DNA of 64,000 nucleotides from JADFGZ01 sp965222345 (GTDB lineage: Bacteria > Acidobacteriota > Terriglobia > 2-12-FULL-54-10). The stretch covers positions 930,001-994,000 of the forward strand of contig CBDCTS010000007.1 of the NCBI GenBank assembly GCA_965222345.1. The letters are read 5' to 3'. Both the position numbers and the translations under genes were made by a program. The number at the start of each line of letters is the position of its first letter. Positions within the stretch are counted from its first letter, which is position 1. Positions 18,554 to 26,699 of this stretch are shown here, piece by piece. The notes beneath the pieces were generated by a model. The model saw only the letters and a program-made list of their open reading frames with translations. It was not told the DNA's origin and did no database searches.

Positions 18554-19420
18554 TTAAAAATCCAAGAAGAACTTTATCTCCAGGCCGTTGATCTGATAGG
18601 CGGTGCGTTTCAGCGAGTAGCTGTAGGCGGCGGCGATCCCATAGGAAGGATTGAGCCATTTCCTCAAGAAAACGGAGTAACTGTAGCTGCTGAACTCCAC
18701 CTCCTGAGGCGTGAGCGCCAGGGTCTGCCAAGCCTCCCGACCTCCTCCGGCTGCGAGACCGGCCCAGTAGCTGCCTTCCCTCCCGTACTGGACCGCGCCG
18801 CTCACGGATTTCGATTTCCGGTTTCCCGGCCGGACGTTGTTGAAATTCAGGCTCCCCTGAAAAACAAAGTTCCTCCAATAGTAAATGGCCCCGGCCCGGC
18901 TCACCCGGCCATTGACGGGACTGCCGAAATAAAGGCGTGTCAGTCCGCCCGTAAGTATCAAGCCCGGCAGAGGGGGAATCTTGAGGTTAGCCGTCGCGTC
19001 ATAGCGCAATTGAGGGAAAAAAGCAGCCGGATTGTCCGGACCACCCCCGCTGAGCTCCAAGTTCGTATAAAACCACTCCGACCAGTTCACGAGCACGCCA
19101 AAAGCAAAAAGCCTCTCCGTCTCTCCAGGCCGCCGCTGCGAGATCAGGCCGCCTGAAACGGCTAGCCGGTCCGATTGCTGATAAGACAGGTTCAGGCCAG
19201 TGCCCACCCAATGTCCAAAATCGTTGCTGACGATATTGTCAAAGCCTCTGGCTTCCAGGCGAAATCGCCGGACCCTGGCCCCGGGCAACTCCGGCTTCCG
19301 GGAAGCTTCGGCGCCTGTACCGCTCTCAACGGCTGAACCCGATTGCGCAAATACTCCCGGAACCCAAAGGGTGAAAGCAACCATTGCCAGGAACCATTCC
19401 AAACAGTGGCAGCGTCTCAT
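18554..19420 (-). CDS. YaiO-family outer membrane beta-barrel protein
   Basis: A 288-aa protein with a signal peptide (residues 1-25, cleaved near VFAQ) followed by alternating strands ending in a C-terminal Phe (IKFFLDF), the usual outer-membrane insertion signal. The pattern matches the YaiO family. In E. coli yaiO is next to the glycosyltransferase gene yaiP; here the same strand upstream carries a GT2 and a bactofilin-like gene, now separated from it by a 2.5-kb insertion. It may act in export or anchoring of a surface polysaccharide (inference). The first 19 codons are also present as a truncated duplicate at 21857-21915. Confidence 0.8.
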   Translation of the reverse strand: MRRCHCLEWFLAMVAFTLWVPGVFAQSGSAVESGTGAEASRKPELPGARVRRFRLEARGFDNIVSNDFGHWVGTGLNLSYQQSDRLAVSGGLISQRRPGETERLFAFGVLVNWSEWFYTNLELSGGGPDNPAAFFPQLRYDATANLKIPPLPGLILTGGLTRLYFGSPVNGRVSRAGAIYYWRNFVFQGSLNFNNVRPGNRKSKSVSGAVQYGREGSYWAGLAAGGGREAWQTLALTPQEVEFSSYSYSVFLRKWLNPSYGIAAAYSYSLKRTAYQINGLEIKFFLDF

Positions 19421-19527
19421 AGCACCATTCCACTATCACGACATCAAACGGCAACAACCGCCCGGCCGGCAGCCACCTTGCCGCTGACCGCAACATTGCC
19501 TTCCATCCGCACTTCCCCGCCGGGGCT
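19364..19527. repeat. 164-bp direct repeat, copy A
   Basis: This stretch repeats at 21857-22020 with about four mismatches. It contains the start of the yaiO-like gene and, upstream of it on the minus strand, a stranded 3' end of the bactofilin-like gene. Together the copies bracket the ggt/IS1380/MITE module. Confidence 0.92.
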
Positions 19528-19646
19528 ACGGGGCACCCAGGGGTCTACACCTAGTGGAGAAATGCTCTTGGATCAGTTTCTTGGTTTCTGCGGGCATTTG
19601 TACGCTCATAGAGCACACCTACACGCGAGCAGGCAGTCCGCTAGCT

Positions 19647-19917
19647 AGTGTCCTGTCCCATAAGTAGCGTTGCTATTGTTCGGAGCGCAACGGTCCCGGA
19701 TTCTAGGAGCGACGACGAGGGAATGCTCATTCATTCCGAGGAGGAGCGACACCGAAGACGGGGCCGTTCCGCCCGAACCCTTTGGGCCGATGGGGGTTGC
19801 GGTCGATATCTTTGTCGTTCGTCGTCATGATGAATGAGCATCACTTCCTCCTCACTTCGCGATATCGGCTCGCAAGACCCATCGGCAATAGTATCGTTAC
19901 TTATGGGACAGGACACT
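19647..19917. mobile_element. MITE-like palindromic element, 271 bp
   Basis: Both ends read AGTGTCCTGTCCCATAAGTA inward, with only three mismatches over about 32 bp, and similarity continues along much of both arms, making an imperfect palindrome. There is no transposase gene inside. The two short ORFs in the arms are mirror images of each other and not genes. The right terminus supplies the TAG stop codon of ggt at 19916-19918. The parent IS is not recognised. Confidence 0.75.
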
Positions 19918-21643
19918 AATAACCTGCCGCTCCTCCCCGCAGTCGTCGGTCAACTCCAGCATATAACCAACCATCGACAACCATGATCGAATGCGCGTCT
20001 CCCTGTCGTCGCACCATCCGGGTGGTGTGCCCGCGCCCTTGCATGGCCGCTTCGACCGCGCCGAGGGCGTCCTCCATGTTCACGCGATCAGGCATCCACT
20101 GGTGGTGAATCCGGGGTTCATCGACGGCCGCCTGAATATCCATCCCAAAATCGATCACGTTGACGATCACCTGCAGGACCGTGTTGATGATCGTCCGTCC
20201 TCCCGGGCTTCCGGTCGCCAGGAACGGACTACCCTCCCGCAGCACCAGCGTCGGCGACATCGAGCTGAGCATCCGTTTCCCCGGTGCGATCAGGTTCGGC
20301 GGGGTCCCGATCATGCCGTTCGTGTCGGTCACACCCGGGTTCATGTTGAAATCGTGCATCTCGTTATTCAGCAGGAACCCCGTCCCCTTCGCAATGACTC
20401 GCGACCCGTAGGCCTGCTCGATCGTGTAGGTGTTGGCGACCATGTTACCCGCGCCGTCAACTACCGAAAAATGGGTCGTTTCCGGGCCTTCACCGCGCGT
20501 GATGATGTCCTCGCCCAATTCGCTACTGGCCATGGCAGCTTCCCCGTCGATTCGCGAATGGAAGGGTTCGACGAACTCCTTCGAGGTGAGGCGGGCAAGG
20601 TCGACGTCCACGTAATCCGTGTCGCCGAGGTACTTTGCCCGGTTGTAGAACCCGATCCGCATCGCTTCGGCCAGCAGGTGGATCGTCCCGACGTATCGGC
20701 GCTCCCCGCCGCCGAGGTCGTAGTTCTCGAGTATGTTGAGGACCTGGACAACGGTCGTTCCGCCGGAACTCGGAGGAGGCATGCCGTAGACGTCATACCC
20801 CCTGTAGGTCCCGTGAATCGGTTCACGTACCGGCGCGGTGTATTCGGCAAGGTCGTCCAACGTGATGATGCCACCGTTCGCCTGCAGGTCATCGACTAGC
20901 CGCTCGGCAACTTCGCCCCGGTAGAACCCGGCGGCTCCGTTGTCCCGCACCTGTTCGAGGGTCCAGGAAAGATCGGGAAGGATCATCGTCTCGCCCGGCT
21001 CGTAATAGGAACCGTCTTCCTTGCGGTACACCAGTCCGAATTCAGGGAAGCGCCCCATGTCTCTTGCCTGCCCTTTCAGCGATTCCGACAGGTACTCGTC
21101 CACGACGAAACCGTCGCGTGCCAGCGTCACCGCAGGCTCAACCAACTCGGCCCACTCCATCGTGCCGAACCGTTGGCTGGCCTCCCAGAAACCACGAACG
21201 GTGCCCGGAACGCCGATGACTAGGTAACCGACTCCCGACTTCTCTGGGTCAACCTCCCCATCACTATCCAGGAACATCGTCGGCATGGACGCGGCGGGGG
21301 CCCTCTCACGGTAATCCACAGCGTGAACTTCGCCGGTGTCTGCTAGGCTAATCATCATGAATCCGCCGCCGCCGATGTTTCCCGCCGACGGGTGCGTCAC
21401 CGCCAGGGCGAAACCCGTCGCGACGGCAGCATCGACTGCGTTGCCGCCCTTCCTGAGAATCTCCAGACCGACTTCGGAAGCAATCGGATCGACGGAGACG
21501 ACGAGTCCGTTTTCGAACGACTCCGAAGTCGCACCGCCGTCGGTCGATATGATCCTTTCGGGCGAGGCACAGGAAATCAGCGACATGCTGAGCAAAAAGA
21601 CCGGCAGAAAGCTGTACCAGCAAGACAAAAGGTGTTTAGCCAT
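19916..21643 (-). CDS. ggt: Gamma-glutamyltransferase, lipoprotein type
   Basis: Cleaves gamma-glutamyl bonds of glutathione and similar compounds in the periplasm and transfers or hydrolyses the glutamyl group. From the ATG at 21643 it is 575 aa with a lipoprotein-like signal (SLISC, Cys25). It has the large-subunit pattern (GGNAVDAAVATGFALAV, GIGGGGF-type) and the autoprocessing Thr389 in TTHFSVVD that begins the small subunit, then GSPGGRTI. The frame extends upstream through an IS1380 remnant, so the start was set at MAKHLL. The stop codon is contributed by the MITE-like element. It sits inside a module bounded by 164-bp repeats, so it was probably acquired after the yaiO locus formed. 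Confidence 0.93.
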   Translation of the reverse strand: MAKHLLSCWYSFLPVFLLSMSLISCASPERIISTDGGATSESFENGLVVSVDPIASEVGLEILRKGGNAVDAAVATGFALAVTHPSAGNIGGGGFMMISLADTGEVHAVDYRERAPAASMPTMFLDSDGEVDPEKSGVGYLVIGVPGTVRGFWEASQRFGTMEWAELVEPAVTLARDGFVVDEYLSESLKGQARDMGRFPEFGLVYRKEDGSYYEPGETMILPDLSWTLEQVRDNGAAGFYRGEVAERLVDDLQANGGIITLDDLAEYTAPVREPIHGTYRGYDVYGMPPPSSGGTTVVQVLNILENYDLGGGERRYVGTIHLLAEAMRIGFYNRAKYLGDTDYVDVDLARLTSKEFVEPFHSRIDGEAAMASSELGEDIITRGEGPETTHFSVVDGAGNMVANTYTIEQAYGSRVIAKGTGFLLNNEMHDFNMNPGVTDTNGMIGTPPNLIAPGKRMLSSMSPTLVLREGSPFLATGSPGGRTIINTVLQVIVNVIDFGMDIQAAVDEPRIHHQWMPDRVNMEDALGAVEAAMQGRGHTTRMVRRQGDAHSIMVVDGWLYAGVDRRLRGGAAGY

Positions 21644-21850
21644 AGTTAGGTTTCCCAGGTTATAGGCCAGCACGCTCAGTTGCAGTCGCACTTCCTTGAC
21701 CTGGAAGTGATAACACGACAGCCAGCGCCTAGTGCGTGGCCTGTTTGCCTTCCTTGATCCGCTGCTCCGCCGCGCCGCGCTTGTCTTAGAAGCGCGCCAC
21801 CGACCGGCTTGGCAAGCGCCTGTTGGCCACGAAGAATCCGACGCGCGGGA
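21644..21850 (-). pseudogene. IS1380-type transposase remnant
   Basis: On the minus strand the pieces FFVANRRLPSRSVARF, then RGAAEQRIKEGKQATH, then CYHFQVKEVRLQLSVLAYNL appear in order but in different frames with stops between them. They match the C-terminal part of IS1380-family (DDE group 1) transposases. The reading ends at NLGNL, directly fused to the ggt start. Neither the rest of the transposase nor IS ends were seen. Confidence 0.7.
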
Positions 21851-21856
21851 ACTACT

Positions 21857-22020
21857 CTCCAAAGGGTGAAAGCAACCATTGCCAGGAACCATTCCAAACA
21901 GTGGCAGCGTCTCATAGCACCATTCCACTATCACGACATCAAACGGCAACAACCGCCAGGCCGGCAGCCACCTTGCCGCAGACCGCGACATTGCCTTCCA
22001 TCCGCACTTCCCCGCCGGCG
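21857..22020. repeat. 164-bp direct repeat, copy B
   Basis: Second copy of 19364-19527. Here it holds the true 3' end of the bactofilin-like gene plus the first 19 codons of the yaiO-like gene, which then run into the IS1380 remnant. Confidence 0.92.
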
Positions 22021-23060
22021 CTGACGACTGCAAGAGCGCCGGGGGCGCCCACACGCACACCGCTGCAAAGCAGGATGTCGCTCTCCGCTGCGACATTTTC
22101 CCCCACAAAGCCTGATTCGCCGATCTCGAGCGCGCCCCCGGAGATCAGACTCCGCCGCACCACGTTGCCGGGACCCAGCTTCACTCGGGCAGCCTTCACG
22201 GCTGCGGCGAAACGGCAGTTCGGGGCGGAGCGCAGTTCTCCCCGCACAATTAAGTTGCAATCCACGCGGCTGTCAGCCGGCAATGCCAAATTGCCACGTA
22301 CTAGCCAAGTGCCTTCCGCCAGCCGGGAGCACCGTGCCGGGTCCAGGTACGGGGGAATTGTTTCCTTTGCCGAAAGCGGTATTTCTGCGAAGCAAAGACC
22401 TTCGTCCCGTTCGCCGTTGAGGCCGGAACCGGGCGCGGGACGGTATCCGGCGGTGAAAACCAGCGGAGCGTAGAGCGATTGCGCCGAGACCTCCGGCTCC
22501 AGCTCAATGGACTCCCCGGAACTCACCCGGCTGTGCACCACCGTGTTTCGGGAGATCAAAATCTTCTTCCGCGCATCCACCCAGCGGGCGACATCATTGG
22601 CAACTCCCAACACAATTTCTCCGTCCGCCGCCACCGCCTGCAATTGCACCTGGCCGCCGGTTGCCAAATTGCCGAGGCAATAAATTTCCCGGAGGAAAAC
22701 CGAGTGTTCAGAAAGATAGAGGCCGCCCTGCGAGTAAACCATCTCATCGCGCTCTTCCCGCCCTCCAAAGCGGCCCCCGGTTACAAGCAGGATCCGTTCC
22801 CCGCCGGGCTTTTCGAGCACAGCGCGAACCGGCGCCCCTACCAGACCCGGAGCTGAATGCGAAACGGGACGCGCCGTTTGCAGCCATTGCTTCATTTTGG
22901 CGCGGAAAGAAATCCCGAAGTAATTTTCCACGCGAACATATTCCACGTCCACCGGAAGAGGGGCGTCATCCCGGGGCCGGAGCCATTCCCAGAACCCAAA
23001 ATAGAAGTTCAGCGAGAACAGCAGGAGAAACAGCAGCGATAGTGCCAAAAACCCCGCCAT
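21939..23060 (-). CDS. Bactofilin-like polymer-forming protein with membrane anchor
   Basis: A 373-aa protein with one N-terminal membrane helix (residues 3-22, rich in Leu/Phe), a middle domain without recognised motif, and a C-terminal run of short repeats (for example ...LIVRGELRSAPNCRFAA..., GNVVRRSLISGGALEIGE, GNVAVCGKVAAGLAVVAV) like the right-handed beta-helix of bactofilins. Bactofilins are usually 120-200 aa and soluble, so this is an enlarged, anchored relative. It lies 32 bp downstream of the GT2 gene and presumably belongs to its operon. A scaffold for the polysaccharide machinery is a reasonable guess. Confidence 0.65.
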   Translation of the reverse strand: MAGFLALSLLFLLLFSLNFYFGFWEWLRPRDDAPLPVDVEYVRVENYFGISFRAKMKQWLQTARPVSHSAPGLVGAPVRAVLEKPGGERILLVTGGRFGGREERDEMVYSQGGLYLSEHSVFLREIYCLGNLATGGQVQLQAVAADGEIVLGVANDVARWVDARKKILISRNTVVHSRVSSGESIELEPEVSAQSLYAPLVFTAGYRPAPGSGLNGERDEGLCFAEIPLSAKETIPPYLDPARCSRLAEGTWLVRGNLALPADSRVDCNLIVRGELRSAPNCRFAAAVKAARVKLGPGNVVRRSLISGGALEIGESGFVGENVAAESDILLCSGVRVGAPGALAVVSAGGEVRMEGNVAVCGKVAAGLAVVAV

Positions 23061-23092
23061 GAAGAGTACCAGTCCGCAAAGTTCCGGCGCAT

Positions 23093-24469
23093 TCAGGATG
23101 CCGGGGAATCAGGAATGATCGATCTGGCCCGAACGAAGTTCAGGCCCCGTCCGTTCAGACGGCCATTCCCTTCAGTGCCGTCATCCCCATTTCCGTTGGC
23201 ATGGCCATTTCCATTGCCGTTACGGTATCGCTCCGTCTTATGCCAGGGAATTGTGAAGCCCAGAATTCGCCCACCGTAATACTTTATTAAGGCTAGACTG
23301 ATGGTCACCGTGCTGAAAAGGAAATTGGCAATGTTGAAGGGAAGCAAGCGGACCCTTCGGTGCGTCCCGTCCAGGATCACGCTGTTGCCGATTTCAAAGA
23401 ATGAGGCGAAATTGCCGACCGCGTTACAGGAAGTGCTGGCCAGGAAAAATGCGGTGAGCACCGGGAGAAAACTCTGGCCGCTGAAGAAAAGCATCAGGCA
23501 GGCGGCCCAGCCGAGCAGAATCAGCGGCGACGTCAGGTACACTCCCAGCAGGAAAACCCCGTCCAGTTTGGCCCTCCATCTCAGATCCGGCGAGCGCAAC
23601 AGGGACCATAGATGCCGGTGGAAACACTCCGTATGTCCGATGGCCCAACGCTCGATCTGCCGCCGCCGGACCGCCCAGGTCACCGGAACCTCCTCGTAAC
23701 ACTCGGCGCGGTTCACATAGGCAACTTTCCATCCCCGAATCACCAGTTGCAGCGTCAGGTCGGTGTCTTCGGTCAGGGAAAGCGCATTCCAGCCCCCGGC
23801 GGCCTCGAGCGCCTCGCGGCGCACGCCGCCCACCGTGCCTCCATATTGGGCGATCAGGCCCAAGTTGTTGCGCGCCTGCTGATTGATCTGATACCCAGCG
23901 GCTCGCTCCAAATCCAGCAAACGGGAAAGCAACGAGTCTCCCACGTTGTGCGGAACCACGCGCCCCATCACCGCTCCCACCTCCGGATCGGCAAAGGGAG
24001 CAACCAGAAATTTAAGCAGGGATTTCCCGGGGAGATAATCGGCGTCAAAAACGATCAGAACCTCTCCGGCCGCCAGGCGGGTAGCTGCTCGCAGCGCAGC
24101 CGCCTTGCCCCGGCGGCCATTCCGCCGGTGCAAAGGTTTGATCCAGGAACAGCGAGCCGCGTACTCATCCAGAATCTCGCCGGTGCCGTCGCTGGAGTGG
24201 TCGTTAATGGGAATGATTTCAAGTTGGCCTATGTCATGCGGATAATCGGCCTCCAGCAGTGCTTCCAACACGTCGTGCGCCACGGCCTCCTCGTTGTGCA
24301 TAGGAATCAGGACGGAAACAAAGGGCATGTGGAAACCGGCCAGCTCCGTGTAGTTCGTTTTCTGCGGCCGGAGCAGGCGATGGAAGGCGAAGAAAAAATG
24401 CCGCAGTGTATAGGCCACTAATACGAGCAGCACCACCACCGCCGTCGCCTTTGCCGCCAGCAGGATCAT
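23093..24469 (-). CDS. Membrane glycosyltransferase, family 2
   Basis: A 458-aa enzyme with an N-terminal helix (residues 2-22), a GT2 catalytic domain (VLIPMHNEE, DHSSDGT, DADYLP, EDTDL, and the QIERWAIGH box equivalent to QxxRW), and three or four C-terminal membrane helices. This is the layout of processive synthases such as cellulose, hyaluronan or poly-GlcNAc synthase, so it probably extends a surface polysaccharide; the sugar is unknown. A Asn/Gly-rich tail follows. The start at 24469 has GAGG upstream and overlaps the stop of the preceding gene as ATGA; the longer frame to 24754 is not coding. Confidence 0.9.
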   Translation of the reverse strand: MILLAAKATAVVVLLVLVAYTLRHFFFAFHRLLRPQKTNYTELAGFHMPFVSVLIPMHNEEAVAHDVLEALLEADYPHDIGQLEIIPINDHSSDGTGEILDEYAARCSWIKPLHRRNGRRGKAAALRAATRLAAGEVLIVFDADYLPGKSLLKFLVAPFADPEVGAVMGRVVPHNVGDSLLSRLLDLERAAGYQINQQARNNLGLIAQYGGTVGGVRREALEAAGGWNALSLTEDTDLTLQLVIRGWKVAYVNRAECYEEVPVTWAVRRRQIERWAIGHTECFHRHLWSLLRSPDLRWRAKLDGVFLLGVYLTSPLILLGWAACLMLFFSGQSFLPVLTAFFLASTSCNAVGNFASFFEIGNSVILDGTHRRVRLLPFNIANFLFSTVTISLALIKYYGGRILGFTIPWHKTERYRNGNGNGHANGNGDDGTEGNGRLNGRGLNFVRARSIIPDSPAS

Positions 24470-25224
24470 TGCCAGACCTCCTTGTGCTGCCCTAAGAACC
24501 CTGCGGCCCGGTCCATCGCCAGCGAGTAGAAAGCGACGATGTAGAGAAAGTCCGCCAGAAAGCCGAACACAAAATAAAAAGGCGGCATCCAGAGGGAGCC
24601 GAAATAATGGAACGTCGCCAGGGCCATCGCCAGGCGAACCGCCGACCACAGAAAGGAGTAAGAAACAAGCAGGCACAGCCAGGAAAGCTTCATCCAGAAC
24701 GGCACGCTCAATAGGAAATAGCCCAGGGCAAAAAGCAAAGGCAGCAACAACCAAAGATAGGTTTCGCCGCGAATCCAGGTGGCGCAGAAATCTTCCGGAC
24801 TATAGGGAACATTCAGGGAAAAAAGCTGCTGGCAGAGGAAAGTAACCGCCAGGCTTGCCTGCAAGAGCAGAAGGACCGCCTTCAGCGGAGCGGGCCACCA
24901 GCGGTACCCCACAAAAAGAAGTACCACCGCTCCCAGAAAATACCAGGGATAGAGCGGGTGCTCTTGATAGTCGAGGTAGCTTGTGCGCAACAACTCTGCG
25001 GTGACTCCCGGCAAGAGCGTTATCTCCCTCCCCGCTTCCCAGGGAACCTCCGCCATCTCCAGCAGAAACTCAGCTATCCGCCCATGCCACCGGAGGATTT
25101 GCGGCAATTGCCAGTACAGCAGAAGGTCGGCGCAGGCGGCTACCGCTGCCCCCTCGGCCAAAGCGCCCATCCGGAATGGCATGTGCCGCACACTCTTGTG
25201 TGGATAAATGACTTTTCGGCGCAA
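24466..25224 (-). CDS. Polytopic membrane protein of the GT2 locus
   Basis: A protein of up to 252 aa with five or six hydrophobic helices and no recognised family. The first possible start is TTG at 25224; ATG codons at 25182 and 25170 are alternatives. Its stop overlaps the GT2 start by ATGA, so the two are translated together. It is the first gene of the polysaccharide-type operon (membrane protein, GT2, bactofilin-like, then yaiO-like before the insertion). It could help synthase assembly or export, but nothing in the sequence shows this directly. Confidence 0.7.
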   Translation of the reverse strand: MRRKVIYPHKSVRHMPFRMGALAEGAAVAACADLLLYWQLPQILRWHGRIAEFLLEMAEVPWEAGREITLLPGVTAELLRTSYLDYQEHPLYPWYFLGAVVLLFVGYRWWPAPLKAVLLLLQASLAVTFLCQQLFSLNVPYSPEDFCATWIRGETYLWLLLPLLFALGYFLLSVPFWMKLSWLCLLVSYSFLWSAVRLAMALATFHYFGSLWMPPFYFVFGFLADFLYIVAFYSLAMDRAAGFLGQHKEVWQ

Positions 25225-25540
25225 TACCTACTGACCTTTCCGCAAGGCTAGCACCCTTCTGCGATTTGAGATGATTGTCCCGCGCCCCAGCGGGGAACCA
25301 TGAACGTTCAAGCGTCTCTAGCTGAAAAAACATCCCAGCAGCGCAAAGAATAAAGCAGTTCCCGCAAATCGCAAATAGTCCATTGGCTCAATTTATGCCG
25401 GAGAGTTGAGCCTACACTGTTTTCCTGTTCATTTCCTAATAACATGCCAGGACAGCCAGGGACAAACGTTTCTCTGGAAGCTCGCCCGTCCGATGAGGCG
25501 GCCTTTTTGCCTTGTTTTTAGTTGAGCGTATAATCAGCCC
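25225..25540. other. Divergent intergenic region
   Basis: It separates the GT2 operon from thiO and should hold both promoters; none is clear. A GAGGCGGCC...TTTTTGCCTTGTTTTT stretch at about 25495-25522 could fold into a weak hairpin followed by T residues just before thiO. No riboswitch is recognised. Confidence 0.35.
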
Positions 25541-26647
25541 ATGTCCGGTTTCGACACAGTGATCATTGGGGGAGGCATCATCGGCTGTTCGCTGGCCCGG
25601 CTGCTCGCCGCCGAGGGAACGAAAGTGGGGGTGATCGAGCGGGGCGCTCCCGGAGAAGAAGCCTCCTGGGCAGCGGCGGGCATGCTGAGTCCTTCGGCAG
25701 AGGCGGAGAAGGGCAGCGCGATCTTTGAGCTATGCCGCGCCAGCCTGAAGCTCTACAGCCACCTTGCCGCCGAGCTGCAGGCGGAAACAGACTTGGAACT
25801 CGGATACCGCAGCGAAGGCTCACTGCTGTTGTATGAGAACGAGCAGGAGAGGGAAACCATGCTGCCCTCGATGGAATGGCAGAGGAGCGTGGGTATCCCG
25901 ATCCAGGAACTCACCGGCCAGGAGTTGAAGGAGCGGGAACCCCATCTGGCCGACGCGCCGGGCGCTTTTTATCTGCCCGAAGATCATCAAATCAACAACC
26001 GCATGCTGATGCAAGCCCTGGTTCAAAGCTGCCGCCGGCGCGGCGTGGAATTTCTGCTGGGAAAAACCGTTGCCGAGGTCGAGCGCAACGGGCAAGGTGT
26101 GAGCGGCGTCAGGGTCGAAAAGGAAAAGATCGAGGCCAGCCACGTGGTCAATACCGCCGGAGCTTGGGCCGGCTCTATCCGCGCCCAGGGGCTGCCCCCC
26201 GCTCCCATCCGGCCTGTCAAGGGTCATATGCTGGCGCTGGAGAGCCCCCAGATGCTGTTCCGGCATGTGATCCGCAGCCACCGCGGTTATTTGGTTCCCC
26301 GATCAGGAGGCCGGGTGATCGTCGGGAGCACGATGGAAGAGGCCGGGTTTGACAAAACGCCGCGCGCCGGGCCGCTGACGGGACTGCTCCGCGCCGCCCA
26401 GCAGACCTGTCCGCTTCTTGCCGAGAGCACCGTGGCCGGCTTTTGGACCGGCCTGCGTCCGGCGGCTCCCGACGGCTTGCCGGTGCTCGGCCCCACGGCG
26501 CTCGACGGCTACTGGGTAGCCCTGGGACATTTCCGCAACGGCATCCTGCTCGCCCCAATCACCGCGCGAATCCTCTCCGCCTGGCTGCTCACCGGAAAGT
26601 CTCCCTTTCCGGTGGACGCTCTGCTCCCGCAACGGTTCGGCGGGTAA
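25541..26647 (+). CDS. thiO: Glycine oxidase ThiO
   Basis: FAD-dependent enzyme that oxidises glycine to the imine used to build the thiazole of thiamine. The 368-aa protein opens with the dinucleotide-binding motif VIIGGGIIGCSLA and acidic VIERG, has the ASWAAAGMLSP loop typical of ThiO, and the C-terminal FAD motif GLRPAAPDGLPVLGP...GHFRNGILLAP. No other thiamine synthesis gene lies beside it, though an exported TenA lies 3.5 kb away. A sarcosine or other amine oxidase of the DAO family is the alternative, less likely on length and motifs. Confidence 0.87.
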   Translation: MSGFDTVIIGGGIIGCSLARLLAAEGTKVGVIERGAPGEEASWAAAGMLSPSAEAEKGSAIFELCRASLKLYSHLAAELQAETDLELGYRSEGSLLLYENEQERETMLPSMEWQRSVGIPIQELTGQELKEREPHLADAPGAFYLPEDHQINNRMLMQALVQSCRRRGVEFLLGKTVAEVERNGQGVSGVRVEKEKIEASHVVNTAGAWAGSIRAQGLPPAPIRPVKGHMLALESPQMLFRHVIRSHRGYLVPRSGGRVIVGSTMEEAGFDKTPRAGPLTGLLRAAQQTCPLLAESTVAGFWTGLRPAAPDGLPVLGPTALDGYWVALGHFRNGILLAPITARILSAWLLTGKSPFPVDALLPQRFGG

Positions 26648-26699
26648 TCTACAACGGCGACCTCATCGGCAACTGCCGGGCCTTGTTGTGCATTAATTC

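Noticed and set aside
19648..19916. Two 60-aa ORFs facing each other
   Set aside because: They are mirror images from the arms of the palindromic element, not genes.
21644..22108. N-terminal extension of gamma-glutamyltransferase by 155 codons
   Set aside because: The extension is IS1380 remnant plus bactofilin-gene antisense; the lipoprotein signal at MAKHLL gives a better start.
24470..24754. Upstream extension of the GT2 reading frame
   Set aside because: It overlaps the well-supported membrane-protein gene in another frame and shows no similarity; the ATGA overlap at 24466-24469 gives the natural start.
25225..25540. Thiamine (TPP) riboswitch before thiO
   Set aside because: The conserved CUGAGA and ACCUGAUCUGGAU-type boxes were not found.
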